DNA of 64,000 bases from Salibaculum sp035270045 (GCF_035270045.1 NZ_DATFIP010000055.1:97100-161099), one strand, 5' to 3'; positions 18,683-28,172 are shown, counted from the first letter of the stretch. Numbers and translations are program-made. Notes: generated by a model not told the origin, from the sequence alone.

Positions 18683-18713
18683 CCGCGTCGGGACAACCCG
18701 ACGCGGCCTTTTT
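18683..18713 (+). terminator. Rho-independent terminator of the DUF1127 gene
   Basis: A 10-bp perfect stem (CCGCGTCGGG / CCCGACGCGG) with loop ACAA is followed by CCTTTTT, 44 bases after the stop codon. Confidence 0.9.
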
Positions 18714-18748
18714 CGTCAGGCAGGTGGTTGCCGTAGACGTCGGGGGGC

Positions 18749-19096
18749 TCAGCGCCGCAAGTAAGGCCGTAGCTGTCCGCCGACCCAAACGGTCACGCCC
18801 TCGGGCTGCATGAGCCAGGCCCCGACACGCTCGACCGTCGTTCCGGTTCGAAGCTTCTCGACTCGCTCGGCATAGCCGACGGGACCGATCTGGGCCCAGA
18901 GGACACCCTTGAAGGCCAGCCCCAGAAGCATCACGATCAGGATTGCGCGCAGCGGGAAGCGCGGGCGCGCGACCCGAGGTCGGGCACGGATCAGCCCATC
19001 CTTGCCGACGCGATGAACGACACCGTTGCGGCGAATGCGGTCATGGGTCCGCACGACATGGCCCACGCGCTTGTCAAAATCGGTATTAATCGACAT
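18749..19096 (-). CDS. Small single-pass membrane protein, unknown function
   Basis: A 115-residue protein with a basic N-terminus (many Arg up to residue 50), one membrane helix (FPLRAILIVMLLGLAFKGVL, about 47-66), and a C-terminal part likely outside the membrane (WAQIGPVGYAERVEKLRTGT). The start at 19096 is chosen because GAGG lies 6 bases upstream. I do not recognise a named family. It lies between the DUF1127 terminator and prmA on the minus strand, with about 100 bases to prmA. Confidence 0.7.
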   Translation of the reverse strand: MSINTDFDKRVGHVVRTHDRIRRNGVVHRVGKDGLIRARPRVARPRFPLRAILIVMLLGLAFKGVLWAQIGPVGYAERVEKLRTGTTVERVGAWLMQPEGVTVWVGGQLRPYLRR

Positions 19097-19197
19097 GGCA
19101 GCCTCACTGTGATCCCCACCACAGTGTGTCAAAGGTGTCGCCTAATTGTGGCGAAAATCGGGCAGACGCCGTGAAACCCCTGATTTCAGGGCCACGC

Positions 19198-20073
19198 TTA
19201 CCCAGGTTTGGCCAGTACCAGCGTCGTCCAGTCAACAATCTCGTCGCTCTCCACGTGATTGAACCCGCAACGTGCATAGGCTGCCCCGACCTCATCGGCC
19301 TGGTGGGTCAGAAGCCCCGAGAGAATCACGTGCCCGCCGGGGGCGGTATGGTCCGCGACAGCAGGGGCGAGGTCAATCAGCGGCCCCTTGAGGATATTGG
19401 CGAAGACCAGGTCATAGGGCGCACGCCCGGCAAGCGCATCAGCGTCGAACCCCGCGGCGGTAACACATGTAACCGCCCCGGCCATATCGTTGGCTGCCAG
19501 GTTGGCCTCGGCCACCTCGACCGCGACCGGGTCAATGTCGCTGGCAATGACCCGCGCTTGTGGCAGGCACTTGGCCGCGGCCATGGCAAGCACCGCGGTG
19601 CCGCAACCGATATCGGCGACATTGCACGGCACGATGCCCTGGCCCAGCAGCCGATCGAAGGCGCGAAGGCATCCCAGCGTGGTACCGTGGTGCCCCGTGC
19701 CGAAAGCCATCGCCGCCTCGATCAGCAGGCCCACGCGCCCCTCGGGCAGCTTGTCGGCATCATGACTGCCATGAACGAAGAAGCGTCCTGCCTCGACCGG
19801 GGCCAGTTCGCGTTTCACATGGGCGACCCAGTCCACCTCAGGCAGTTCGGACACGGCAAAGGGCCTGGCCCCATGTGCCGCCGCCAGCAGCGCCAATGCG
19901 ACCGCGTCAGGGCGGTGCTCGAAATAGCCGCCGACCTCCCAAAGGCCTGATTCATCCTCCATCTCGAAGACGCCGACACCGGTCGGGGCCGGGTCCAGCC
20001 CCTCCATCGCTTCGCCAAGCGCCTGGGCCTGGTCCTTGCCATTGAGGGTTGTGAGGGCTGTAAAGGTTGTCAT
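19198..20073 (-). CDS. prmA: Ribosomal protein L11 methyltransferase PrmA
   Basis: A SAM-dependent methyltransferase that trimethylates ribosomal protein L11. The 291-residue product has an N-terminal substrate-recognition domain (about 1-105), the pre-motif AFGTGHHGTTLGCLRAFD, SAM motif I VADIGCGTAVLAMAAAK, acidic motif II ASDIDPVAVEVAEAN, and the catalytic-site block YDLVFANILKGPLIDLAP. It starts 3 bases after the MFS transporter gene, so the two are co-transcribed. Confidence 0.96.
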   Translation of the reverse strand: MTTFTALTTLNGKDQAQALGEAMEGLDPAPTGVGVFEMEDESGLWEVGGYFEHRPDAVALALLAAAHGARPFAVSELPEVDWVAHVKRELAPVEAGRFFVHGSHDADKLPEGRVGLLIEAAMAFGTGHHGTTLGCLRAFDRLLGQGIVPCNVADIGCGTAVLAMAAAKCLPQARVIASDIDPVAVEVAEANLAANDMAGAVTCVTAAGFDADALAGRAPYDLVFANILKGPLIDLAPAVADHTAPGGHVILSGLLTHQADEVGAAYARCGFNHVESDEIVDWTTLVLAKPG

Positions 20074-20076
20074 GGC

Positions 20077-21306
20077 TTACTCCGCAGGGGCAGGCATGGC
20101 CTGCGTCAGGATGGTTTCGTTTCCCGGTCCGGGATGGCGCGGGATCAAGAGCGCCAGGGACAGCGAAATCCCGGCCATCGCCGCCGCAAGCCCGAAGACC
20201 GCCGCGGGCGAGGCCAGCCAGAGATACCCCAGCAGGGCCGGCAGGAAGACCGCGGCGACATGGTTTATCGTAAAGGCCACGGCGGCCGTGGGGGCAATAT
20301 CGCCAGGATCGGCGATCTTCTGGAAATAGGTCTTCAGGGCAAGGGCAAGTGCAAAGAACATGTGGTCGATCACGTAAAGGACCCCGGCCAGAACCACCCC
20401 CCAGCCGAACCAGTAGACCCCGCCATAGGCCAGGAACACGACGATCAGCCCGACGTATTCGAAGGCGAGCGCCATGCGTTCGCCCCAGAGCCCCACAAGG
20501 CGGCCCATCAGCGGGGCGAAGATCATGTTGGCCACCAGATTGACCAGGAACAAGGCGGTGACCTGGTGCACCTCGAACCCGAAACGCTCGACCATCATGA
20601 AGCCGGCGAAGACCACGAAGATCTGCCGCCGCGCCCCCGACATGAACTGCAGCGCGTAATACAGCCAGTAGCGCCGTCTCAGCACCATCTGCTTGAGTTG
20701 CGGATGCGGACTCTCGAATTGCGGATAGGCGAAATAACAGAACAGCGCCACCAAGGCGGTGAACCCGCCCGACACCACGTAGACGAAATCGTAGCTCAGG
20801 TCGAAGCTCTCCCAGGTCAGCACGATCAGCACATAGGCCACGAACGTCGCCGCAGACCCGGCCGCCAGGATCCAGCCCAGCATCTGCGGCGCGCGCTGCT
20901 TGTCGATCCACTGCAATTGCAGGGACTGGTTGACCGTCTCGAAATAATGAAAGCCGATCGAGGACAGCATGGTGATCGTCAGGATGCCGCCCATGGACGG
21001 AAATTGCGCGGTCAGCGCCGTTGCCACGCCCAGCATGGCCAGTGCGACAAGCCCGAGCAGCTGTTCGCGAAATACCATGAGCAGCGCGATGACCCCGATG
21101 GCGAGGAAGCCGGGAACCTCGCGCACCGTGTGCAGCCAGCCGATGTCGGATCCGTCGAAGCCCGCCACCTCGATGACGAAGTTGTTGAGCAACGCCGACC
21201 AGGTGGCAAAGGCCACTGGCATGGCCGCAGCCATGAGAAACAAGAGCGTCACGGGCCGCCGCCAGAATGGCAGGGTCCGGGCCCGGGCGAGGGGAACGAT
21301 GCGCAT
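20077..21306 (-). CDS. MFS transporter
   Basis: A 409-residue integral membrane protein with about twelve hydrophobic helices, of the major facilitator superfamily. The N-terminus is basic (RIVPLARARTLPFWRRP) and precedes the first helix at about 20-40. No substrate signature was recognised. A mid-protein loop (PQFESPHPQLKQMVLRRRY, near 210) separates the two halves. The chosen ATG at 21306 gives a normal MFS N-terminus; no strong ribosome-binding site is visible and a start further upstream cannot be excluded. It reads into prmA and is divergent from the YeeE/YedE gene. Confidence 0.85.
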   Translation of the reverse strand: MRIVPLARARTLPFWRRPVTLLFLMAAAMPVAFATWSALLNNFVIEVAGFDGSDIGWLHTVREVPGFLAIGVIALLMVFREQLLGLVALAMLGVATALTAQFPSMGGILTITMLSSIGFHYFETVNQSLQLQWIDKQRAPQMLGWILAAGSAATFVAYVLIVLTWESFDLSYDFVYVVSGGFTALVALFCYFAYPQFESPHPQLKQMVLRRRYWLYYALQFMSGARRQIFVVFAGFMMVERFGFEVHQVTALFLVNLVANMIFAPLMGRLVGLWGERMALAFEYVGLIVVFLAYGGVYWFGWGVVLAGVLYVIDHMFFALALALKTYFQKIADPGDIAPTAAVAFTINHVAAVFLPALLGYLWLASPAAVFGLAAAMAGISLSLALLIPRHPGPGNETILTQAMPAPAE

Positions 21307-21454
21307 GGCGCGCGGCTTACGACGTTTCGCCCGACTTGACGAGAGCGAATGGAAAGACGCGGCCCGCCCGTGCGGGTGCGCGGCCTGATCCATGTCAAGG
21401 CGAACATATTCAAGATGGGGCATGTCAGGGCAAACAGCCAAGGACACCCGCCCC

Positions 21455-22522
21455 ATGGACCTCATCCTCTATCTTGCCGAAACCCTTGGCGAAGCCCAGA
21501 CGGCCGCGCTCTTCGGCATCGTGACCGGCTTGATATTCGGCGTGGCGGCGCAACGGTCGCGATTCTGCCTTCGGGCGGCGACCAGCGAATTCGCGCGCGG
21601 CATCTGGGGCGACAAGGTGGCGGTCTGGCTGCTGACCTTTTCCACCGCGCTGGTCTGGGTGCAGGGGGCGCGGCTGCTCGGCCATGTCAACGTGACCGAG
21701 GCCCGGATCATGGCCGTGCCGGGCAGTTGGTCCGGGGCAATCATCGGTGGCTTGGTGTTCGGCGCCGGGATGATCCTCGCACGCGGCTGTTCGGGGCGCC
21801 TGCTGGTGCTGGCGGCCACGGGCAACCTGCGCTCGGTCGTCTCCGGATTGATCTTCGCCGTGGTGGCGCAGATGTCCCTGCATGGTTGGCTGGCGCCCCT
21901 GCGTGACCGGCTGGCAGGGCTCTGGATCACGCAGGGGGGGCGCAACCTCGACTTGATGGTGGCGGGGGGCATACCCGACTGGGGCGGGCTGGTGCTGGGT
22001 GTCGTGCTGGCGGGATTGGCCCTGGTCCTGTCGCGGCGCAACCGTATCGGTGCGGGGCGGCTGATCTTCGCCTCTGGCGTTGGCTTTGCAGTGGCCATGG
22101 GCTGGATCTTGACGACGGGGCTCAGCCGGATCGCCTTCGACCCGATCACCATTGAAAGCGCCACCTTCACCGGCCCCTCGGCCAACACGCTGATGTTCTT
22201 TCTCGAACCGGCACCTGTGCTGACATTCTCGATCGGCTTGGTGCCGGGGGTCTTCCTGGGCTCCTTTCTCGCCGCAGTTCTGACACGCGAATTCAGGTTC
22301 CAGGGGTTCGAGGACGAGGCCAACATGCGCCGCGCCTTGGTCGGCGCCGCGATGATGGGCTTCGGCGGGATGCTGGCGGGCGGCTGTGCCATCGGCGCCG
22401 GGGTGACAGGTGGATCGGTCTTCGCGGGCACCGCCTGGGCGGCGCTGACAGCCATGTGGGTGGGCGGCATGCTGACCGACTACCTGGTTGACCAACGCGG
22501 GCTGCGCGCGCAAGCGGCCTGA
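21455..22522 (+). CDS. YeeE/YedE-family transporter (TsuA-like, sulfur compound uptake)
   Basis: A 355-residue membrane protein of the YeeE/YedE (DUF395) family, two related halves with about nine to ten helices. Three conserved Cys motifs known from TsuA thiosulfate channels are visible: RSRFCLRAA near residue 39, GMILARGCSGR near 107, and GGMLAGGCAIGAG near 310. This supports uptake of thiosulfate or a related sulfur species. The start at 21455 has AAGGA about 10 bases upstream; in-frame ATGs at 21392 and 21422 would add polar residues unlike the family. No TusA-like gene lies next to it. Confidence 0.85.
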   Translation: MDLILYLAETLGEAQTAALFGIVTGLIFGVAAQRSRFCLRAATSEFARGIWGDKVAVWLLTFSTALVWVQGARLLGHVNVTEARIMAVPGSWSGAIIGGLVFGAGMILARGCSGRLLVLAATGNLRSVVSGLIFAVVAQMSLHGWLAPLRDRLAGLWITQGGRNLDLMVAGGIPDWGGLVLGVVLAGLALVLSRRNRIGAGRLIFASGVGFAVAMGWILTTGLSRIAFDPITIESATFTGPSANTLMFFLEPAPVLTFSIGLVPGVFLGSFLAAVLTREFRFQGFEDEANMRRALVGAAMMGFGGMLAGGCAIGAGVTGGSVFAGTAWAALTAMWVGGMLTDYLVDQRGLRAQAA

Positions 22523-22543
22523 CGTCTTTTGGTCCGAAAGACC

Positions 22544-22583
22544 GCGGGGCGTCGCGCGCCCCGCGCGTCAGGGGCAGCGCCCC
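22544..22583. repeat. Two tandem GC hairpins between convergent genes
   Basis: A perfect 8-bp stem (GCGGGGCG / CGCCCCGC, 22544-22564) is followed by a second 5-bp stem (GGGGC AGC GCCCC, 22571-22583). They lie in the 109-base gap between the convergent YeeE/YedE gene and priA. There is no T-run, so they may be a bidirectional pause or terminator-like element, or a copy of a dispersed GC-rich repeat. Confidence 0.5.
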
Positions 22584-22631
22584 CAAATGAATTCATCGGG
22601 CCTGCGCAGCACTCATCTTGAAAACCACCCG

Positions 22632-24833
22632 CTAATAGAAGTTCTGCGGATCGACATCCACGGCCATGCGCAAATCGCCCTGCAACGTGAACTGCCCGAT
22701 CCACTGCGCCAGGGCCTGTTGCAGCGGCGCGCCCTTGTCGGCCTTGACCAGAAGGCGCACCCGGTGCCGCCCACGGATGCGCGCGATCGGGGCAGGCGCG
22801 GGGCCGAAGACCTGCGCCCCGATCCGGCGCAACGGCCCGTCGTTGCGCGCCATTTCCGCGCCCAGGTCAAAGACCGGTTGCGGCTCCGGCGCCGACAGGA
22901 TGATCCCGGCCATGCGCCCATAGGGAGGCACGCCCGCGGCTTGGCGTTCGGCCGCTTCGGCGGCCCAGAACGCTTCTTCGTCCCCGCCCAGGATCGCACG
23001 GATCACGGGGTGATCCGGCTGGAATGTCTGGAGCAGCGCCTCGCCCGGGACCTCGGCCCGGCCCGCGCGTCCCGCCACCTGGCGCAAGAGCTGGAACGTC
23101 CGTTCCGCCGCACGCAGGTCCGACCCCTTCAGGCCGAGGTCGGCGTCGATCACGCCAACAAGGGTCAGGTTGGGAAAGTTGTGCCCCTTCGCCACCAGCT
23201 GCGTGCCGATGATGATGTCAGCCTCGCCCGAGGCGATCCCCTCGATAGCCTCTTTCAGCGCCCGCGCCGATCCGAACAGATCTGAGGATAGCACCGCGAT
23301 GCGCGCCTCGGGCCAGAGCGCGCGCGCCTCTTCCTCCAGCCGCTCGACTCCCGGTCCGACAGGCGCCAGCCTGTCCTCGGCCTCGCAATTGGGACACACT
23401 GTCGGCATCGGCCTGGTTTCACCGCACTGGTGGCACATCAGCCGTTTCAGGAAGCGGTGTTCGACCATGGAGGCGTCGCAATCGGCGCAGCCGATCTGGT
23501 GGCCGCAGGCCCGGCAGACCGTCACCGGGGCATACCCGCGCCGGTTCAGGAACAGCAGCGCCTGTTCCCCCCGCGTGATCCGCGCATCCACCGCCCGTTT
23601 GAGGCTGGGCGAGACCCATTTGCCGCCCGGCAGGTCCTCCAGCCGCATGTCTATGGCGGCCATTTCGGGCATCACCGCCGCGCCGAAGCGATCGGCCAGG
23701 TCCAGCCGCGCGTATTTTCCCGACTGCGCGTTGGCCCAGCTTTCAAGGCTGGGCGTGGCCGAGGCCAGCACCACTTGCCCCCCTGTCAGCGAGGCGCGCA
23801 GAACCGCCATGTCGCGCGCGTTGTAGAGGACACCATCTTCCTGCTTGTAGGAGGTGTCGTGTTCCTCATCCACGACGATCAGGCCAAGGTCGCGATAGGG
23901 CAGAAACAAGGCCGAGCGCGCGCCCACGACCACCTGGCACCCGCCCTGCCCGACCATCTTCCAGCAACGCCGCCGCTCGGTCATGGTCACGCCGGAATGC
24001 CACTCGGCCGGCTTCATGCCAAAGCGCGCCTCGATCCGGGTCAGGAACTGCTCGGTCAGGGCGATCTCGGGCAGCAGCACAAGCGCCTGCCGCCCGGCGC
24101 GCAGGGTCTCGGCCACCGCTTCCAGGTAGACCTCGGTCTTTCCCGAGCCGGTCACGCCCTTGAGCAGCGTCGTCGCATAGCGGCCTGCCCTGATACCTTC
24201 GCGCAGCGCCTGCGCCGCCTGCGCCTGCGCCTCGGTCAGGGTCTTGCCGCCGTGATCCGGGTCCAGGGCCGGGTAAGGCGTGTCGCGCACCGCGTCTTCT
24301 TCATGGACCGCGCCGTGCTTGACCAATCCCTTGACCACCGACGTCGACACGCCCGCCATTTCAGCCAGTTCGCCCAGCGTGAAGGACAGCCCGCCATAGT
24401 CGCGCAACACTGCAAGCACCTTTTCCCGCGCCGCGGTCATCCTGTCGGGCACGGTATGACCCAACCGGTAGACCTTGCGCATCGCGGGCGGATCGCCCAA
24501 GCCCGGCGCCCGCGTGGCCAGCCGCAGCATCGCGGGCATCGGCGTCAGGGTATAGGCCGCCGCCCGTTCCAGGAAATCACGCATGTCCGCGGTCATGGGG
24601 GCCAGGTCCAGTACCCGGATCACCGACCGGATCTTGGCCCGGTCATAGTTACCCCGGCCGGGCCCCCGGATAACGCCCAGCACCTTGCGCGGGCCCAGCG
24701 GCACCTCGACGAAGGCGCCCAGCCAGCAGCCACCTTCGGGCGCGGCATAATCCAGCACCCGGTCCAGTGGCTGGGTGGTCAGCACGCCGACCAGCGCACC
24801 CTCGTCGAAGAATTCAGCTGCGGCCGGGGTCAT
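22632..24833 (-). CDS. priA: Primosomal protein N' (replication restart helicase PriA)
   Basis: The superfamily 2 DNA helicase that restarts stalled replication forks. The 733-residue product matches the usual length. The N-terminal 3'-DNA-binding domain covers about 1-110. Walker A GVTGSGKT is at 226-233, the DEEH box reads VVDEEHDTSYKQ, and the zinc-binding Cys pairs lie in CRACGHQIGCADC and CHQC / CPNC. The helicase C-terminal motif is QLVAKGHNFPNLTLVGV. The start at 24833 gives the family N-terminus; no clear ribosome-binding site is seen, and an ATG 75 bases upstream is less likely. Confidence 0.97.
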   Translation of the reverse strand: MTPAAAEFFDEGALVGVLTTQPLDRVLDYAAPEGGCWLGAFVEVPLGPRKVLGVIRGPGRGNYDRAKIRSVIRVLDLAPMTADMRDFLERAAAYTLTPMPAMLRLATRAPGLGDPPAMRKVYRLGHTVPDRMTAAREKVLAVLRDYGGLSFTLGELAEMAGVSTSVVKGLVKHGAVHEEDAVRDTPYPALDPDHGGKTLTEAQAQAAQALREGIRAGRYATTLLKGVTGSGKTEVYLEAVAETLRAGRQALVLLPEIALTEQFLTRIEARFGMKPAEWHSGVTMTERRRCWKMVGQGGCQVVVGARSALFLPYRDLGLIVVDEEHDTSYKQEDGVLYNARDMAVLRASLTGGQVVLASATPSLESWANAQSGKYARLDLADRFGAAVMPEMAAIDMRLEDLPGGKWVSPSLKRAVDARITRGEQALLFLNRRGYAPVTVCRACGHQIGCADCDASMVEHRFLKRLMCHQCGETRPMPTVCPNCEAEDRLAPVGPGVERLEEEARALWPEARIAVLSSDLFGSARALKEAIEGIASGEADIIIGTQLVAKGHNFPNLTLVGVIDADLGLKGSDLRAAERTFQLLRQVAGRAGRAEVPGEALLQTFQPDHPVIRAILGGDEEAFWAAEAAERQAAGVPPYGRMAGIILSAPEPQPVFDLGAEMARNDGPLRRIGAQVFGPAPAPIARIRGRHRVRLLVKADKGAPLQQALAQWIGQFTLQGDLRMAVDVDPQNFY

Positions 24834-24925
24834 GTTAGCGCAACCATAAAGGGGTTTCCGTATTGCCTGTTCTGGGGTAAACGCTGTCACCGAGACTGCC
24901 AACCCCAAGCACCCGGAGTCCTGAC

Positions 24926-25579
24926 ATGAAGTTCTTTGTTGATACAGCCGACGTTGATGCCATCCGCGAACTTCACGCGCTGGGCATGGTGGACGGCGTC
25001 ACCACGAACCCCTCGCTGATCATGAAGTCGGGCCGCGACATCCTCGAAGTCACCCGCGAGATCTGCGACCTGGTCGAAGGGCCTGTCAGCGCCGAGGTCG
25101 TTGCCACCGAGGCCGAGGCCATGATTGCCGAGGGCCGCAAGCTGGCCGCGATCGCCGACAACATCGCCGTGAAGGTGCCGCTGACCTGGGACGGGCTGAA
25201 AGCCTGCAAGGCGCTCACCGACGAAGGCAAGATGGTCAACGTCACGCTATGCTTCTCGGCCAACCAGGCGCTTCTTGCGGCCAAGGCGGGCGCGACCTTC
25301 ATCTCGCCCTTCATCGGGCGGCTGGACGACCTCAACCTCGACGGGCTTGACCTGATCGAGGACATCCGTACCATTTACGACACTTACGGCTTCGACACCC
25401 AGATCCTTGCGGCGTCCATCCGTTCGGCCAACCACATGAGCGACTGCGCCAAGCTGGGTGCCGACGTGGCCACCGCTCCGCCGGCCGTGATCCACAAGAT
25501 GGCCGAGCACGTTCTGACCGACAAGGGCCTGGCAGCCTTTCTGGAGGATGCTGCCAAGGCCGGGATAAAGATCGTCTGA
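24926..25579 (+). CDS. fsa: Fructose-6-phosphate aldolase / transaldolase (TalC-like)
   Basis: A short transaldolase-family TIM barrel of 217 residues. The N-terminus MKFFVDTADVDAIRELHALG and the block DGVTTNPSLIMKSG are diagnostic. The Schiff-base Lys is Lys83 in NIAVKVPLTWDGLKAC. The GRLDDLNLDGLDLI and QILAASIRSANHM blocks are also present. Small members act either as transaldolase in the pentose phosphate pathway or as fructose-6-phosphate aldolase; sequence reading alone does not decide which. GGAG lies 8 bases upstream. It is divergent from priA. Confidence 0.93.
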   Translation: MKFFVDTADVDAIRELHALGMVDGVTTNPSLIMKSGRDILEVTREICDLVEGPVSAEVVATEAEAMIAEGRKLAAIADNIAVKVPLTWDGLKACKALTDEGKMVNVTLCFSANQALLAAKAGATFISPFIGRLDDLNLDGLDLIEDIRTIYDTYGFDTQILAASIRSANHMSDCAKLGADVATAPPAVIHKMAEHVLTDKGLAAFLEDAAKAGIKIV

Positions 25580-25686
25580 CTGTCCCGCCACGCGGCGCGC
25601 AACACCCCGTCCGAACCGGAATATTGTTCTGGCCCGGCGCAGAGGCTTTCTGATAAACGTCGGAACAACGAAGAAGGATGGGCACC

Positions 25687-26394
25687 ATGAGCAGCAGCCC
25701 CGGCAAGGACAACGGCGTCCGCGACCGCATCCTGTCCGACCCCGAGTCCGTACTCGAGGATCAGGATGTGATGCGCGCCCTGATCGCCGCCAACGAAAAG
25801 GCGATGGGGTCGAACATCGTCGACCTGCGCGGCATCGCCATGGAACGGCTCGAGGCACGCCTGGACCGGCTGGAAGACACCCATCGCAACGTGATCGCCG
25901 CCGCCTACGAGAACCTCGCCGGAACCAACCAGATTCACCGGGCGGTATTGCGGTTGATGGACGCGGGACGCTTCGAGGGATTCCTTGCCGATCTGAAGGG
26001 CGACGTGGCGGATATCCTGCGCGTCGACACGGTGCGGCTGGTGCTGGAGTCCGCTGCCCAGTCCGAGGACCCTGCGGTCAGCCGCTTTCAGGATGTGCTG
26101 CGGTTGGCCGACCCCGGCTTCGTCGCCGATTACATCATGCAGGGCCGCAACCAGCCGCCGCGCCAGGTGACCCTGCGCCAGCTGCGCACCGACAACGAGG
26201 TGCTCTTCGGCGAAAAGGCGGATTTCATCCGCTCGGAGGCCTGCCTGCGCCTCGACCTGGGAACCGGGCGGCTGCCGGGCATGCTGGTGCTTGGCGCCGA
26301 GGACCCGCATCAGTTCACCCCGCAACAGGGCACCGACCTGCTGGCCTTCTTCAGCGGCGTGCTTGAACGGGTCATGCGGCGCTGGCTGGGCTAA
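25687..26394 (+). CDS. DUF484 family protein
   Basis: A 235-residue cytoplasmic protein of the DUF484 family, a GAF-like fold often encoded just before xerC. Visible marks are RDRILSDPESVLEDQDVMRALI at the N-terminus, a predicted coiled stretch DLRGIAMERLEARLDRLEDT, and the GAF-like core ending LPGMLVLGAEDPHQFTPQQG and FFSGVLERVMRRWL. The start at 25687 is chosen because AAGAAGGA lies 8 bases before it, while an ATG at 25678 overlaps that site. Its stop is 3 bases before xerC, so the two are translated together. Confidence 0.88.
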   Translation: MSSSPGKDNGVRDRILSDPESVLEDQDVMRALIAANEKAMGSNIVDLRGIAMERLEARLDRLEDTHRNVIAAAYENLAGTNQIHRAVLRLMDAGRFEGFLADLKGDVADILRVDTVRLVLESAAQSEDPAVSRFQDVLRLADPGFVADYIMQGRNQPPRQVTLRQLRTDNEVLFGEKADFIRSEACLRLDLGTGRLPGMLVLGAEDPHQFTPQQGTDLLAFFSGVLERVMRRWLG

Positions 26395-26397
26395 GCC

Positions 26398-27318
26398 ATG
26401 ATCTCACCGGCCATGTCAGACGCGCTGGACCGATGGCTCGACCACCGGCGCGCGCTTGCCGGGGCCTCCGAGAACACGATCGCCGCCTATCGCCGTGACC
26501 TTCTGTCGTTCCTGGCCTTCATGGCCCGGCACCACGGGACGGCCCAGGGCCTGGCGCCCATCGCGCGGGTCACCGTCTCGGACATGCGCGCATGGATGGC
26601 CCATGAACGCGGCCGGGGCATCGCGGCACGGTCGTTGGCGCGTGCGATTTCGGCCGTAAAGGGGTTTTACCGCTGGCTGGCCGAGCGCGAGGGGATCGAC
26701 CCGAGCGCCGTGCTGGCCACGCGCGCGCCCAAGCCCCGCACCCGCCTGCCCCGCCCACTTGCGCCCGAGGCCGCCCGGCAAATGCTCGGCCAGGTGGAGC
26801 TCCAGGCGGCCGAGCCATGGATCGCCGCCCGTGACGCGGCGGTGGTGACGCTGCTCTACGGCTGCGGGCTGCGCATCTCCGAGGCGCTGGGGCTGCGGGG
26901 CCAAGATGCGCCGCTGCGGCAAAGCTTGCGCATCCGCGGTAAGGGCGGCAAGGAACGGCTGGTCCCGGTGCTGCCCGCCGCGCGCAACGCGGTCATGGCC
27001 TATACCGAGACCTGCCCCCATCGGCTGGACCCCGACACCCCGCTCTTTCGTGGCCTGCGCGGCGGGGCGCTGTCGCCGCGCGCGATCCAGAAGGTGACCG
27101 AACAGGCGCGGTTGCAACTGGGCCTGCCCGCCACGGCCACGCCCCACGCCCTGCGCCACAGCTTCGCCACGCACCTGCTGTCGGCCGGCGGCGACCTGCG
27201 TGCCATCCAGGACCTGCTGGGCCACGCCTCGCTCTCTACCACGCAGTCCTACACCGCCGTGGATACCGCCCGCCTCATGGAGGTCTACGATCGCGCGCAT
27301 CCGCGGTCGGGCAACTGA
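26398..27318 (+). CDS. xerC: Tyrosine recombinase XerC
   Basis: The site-specific recombinase that, with XerD, resolves chromosome dimers at dif. The 306-residue product has the N-terminal core-binding domain (about 7-100) and the catalytic domain with all key residues: Arg159 (GCGLRISEALGL), Lys182 (GKGGKERLVPV), His250 and Arg253 (PHALRHSFATHL), His276 (LLGHASLS) and Tyr285 (TTQSYTAVD). A second possible start is the ATG at 26413. The position behind the DUF484 gene marks it as a housekeeping recombinase, not a phage or integron integrase. Confidence 0.94.
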   Translation: MISPAMSDALDRWLDHRRALAGASENTIAAYRRDLLSFLAFMARHHGTAQGLAPIARVTVSDMRAWMAHERGRGIAARSLARAISAVKGFYRWLAEREGIDPSAVLATRAPKPRTRLPRPLAPEAARQMLGQVELQAAEPWIAARDAAVVTLLYGCGLRISEALGLRGQDAPLRQSLRIRGKGGKERLVPVLPAARNAVMAYTETCPHRLDPDTPLFRGLRGGALSPRAIQKVTEQARLQLGLPATATPHALRHSFATHLLSAGGDLRAIQDLLGHASLSTTQSYTAVDTARLMEVYDRAHPRSGN

Positions 27319-27470
27319 TCGCTTCTTTGGGTCACAAATACCGTGGGGGAGCCGGTCGCAGACCGACGGTGGCAAAGCCCCCGCCCAAGCCGTGCAGCGT
27401 GGCGCAGCCCTTTCCTTTTGACAGGCCCGGCCCGCTTGCACCGCGACGCCAAATCCGACATGACAGCCGC

Positions 27471-28172
27471 ATGACAGATCACAACAAGGCCCTCGCCGTT
27501 CACCTGCTCACCGGGACCGGTGCCGTCTTTGCCATGCTCGCAATGCTCGAGGCGATCCAGCAGGACTGGGCCATCATGTTCGTCTGGCTGGTCGTCGCTT
27601 TCGCGGTGGACGGCATCGACGGGCCGCTGGCCCGCCGCTACGACGTCAAGCGATACGCCCCCCGGTTCGACGGCGTCCTTCTGGACCTGATCATCGACTA
27701 CCTGACTTACGTCTTCATCCCGGCTTATGCCCTTTATGCCAGCGGGCTGATGGACGGATGGTCAGGCTGGGCGGCTGTGATCGTCATAACCTACGGCTCG
27801 GCGCTCTATTTCGCCGACACCAGCATGAAAACCACCGACAATTCCTTCCAGGGCTTCCCCGGGTGCTGGAACATGGCCGTTCTGGTGCTTTTCGCGACCG
27901 AGCCACACTGGGCGATCTGCCTGGGGGTGGTCACCGCGCTGACCGTTGCCATGTTCCTGCCAGTGAAGTTCATCCACCCCGTGCGGACCCGGCGCTGGCG
28001 GACCCTCTCGCTGCCGGTGGCGGTGATCTGGACGGCACTCGCGGGCTATGCCGCCTGGACCGGCTTCGACCCCGGTCCCGGTGTGACAGGCGGACTGATC
28101 GTGACCTCGCTCTACCTGCTGCTGGCCGGTCCGGTGCAGCAGGCGCTGCACGGCATCGACGACAAGGCCTAG
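27471..28172 (+). CDS. pcs: Phosphatidylcholine synthase
   Basis: An inner-membrane enzyme that condenses CDP-diacylglycerol with choline to make phosphatidylcholine, a route typical of alphaproteobacteria. The 233-residue product has about seven to eight membrane helices and the Pcs variant of the CDP-alcohol phosphotransferase motif: Asp50-Gly51, Ala54-Arg55, then after 12 residues Gly68, Asp72 and Asp76. The block YFADTSMKTTDNSFQGFPGCWN is also typical. The start at 27471 is chosen because it gives the family N-terminus (MTDHNKALAVHLLTGTGA). Its stop codon shares CTAG with the convergent GreA/GreB-type gene. Confidence 0.93.
   Translation: MTDHNKALAVHLLTGTGAVFAMLAMLEAIQQDWAIMFVWLVVAFAVDGIDGPLARRYDVKRYAPRFDGVLLDLIIDYLTYVFIPAYALYASGLMDGWSGWAAVIVITYGSALYFADTSMKTTDNSFQGFPGCWNMAVLVLFATEPHWAICLGVVTALTVAMFLPVKFIHPVRTRRWRTLSLPVAVIWTALAGYAAWTGFDPGPGVTGGLIVTSLYLLLAGPVQQALHGIDDKA

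Noticed and set aside
26398..27318. Tyrosine recombinase as a sign of a mobile element
   Set aside because: It is XerC beside its usual DUF484 partner. No att-like repeats, transposase or phage genes are near.
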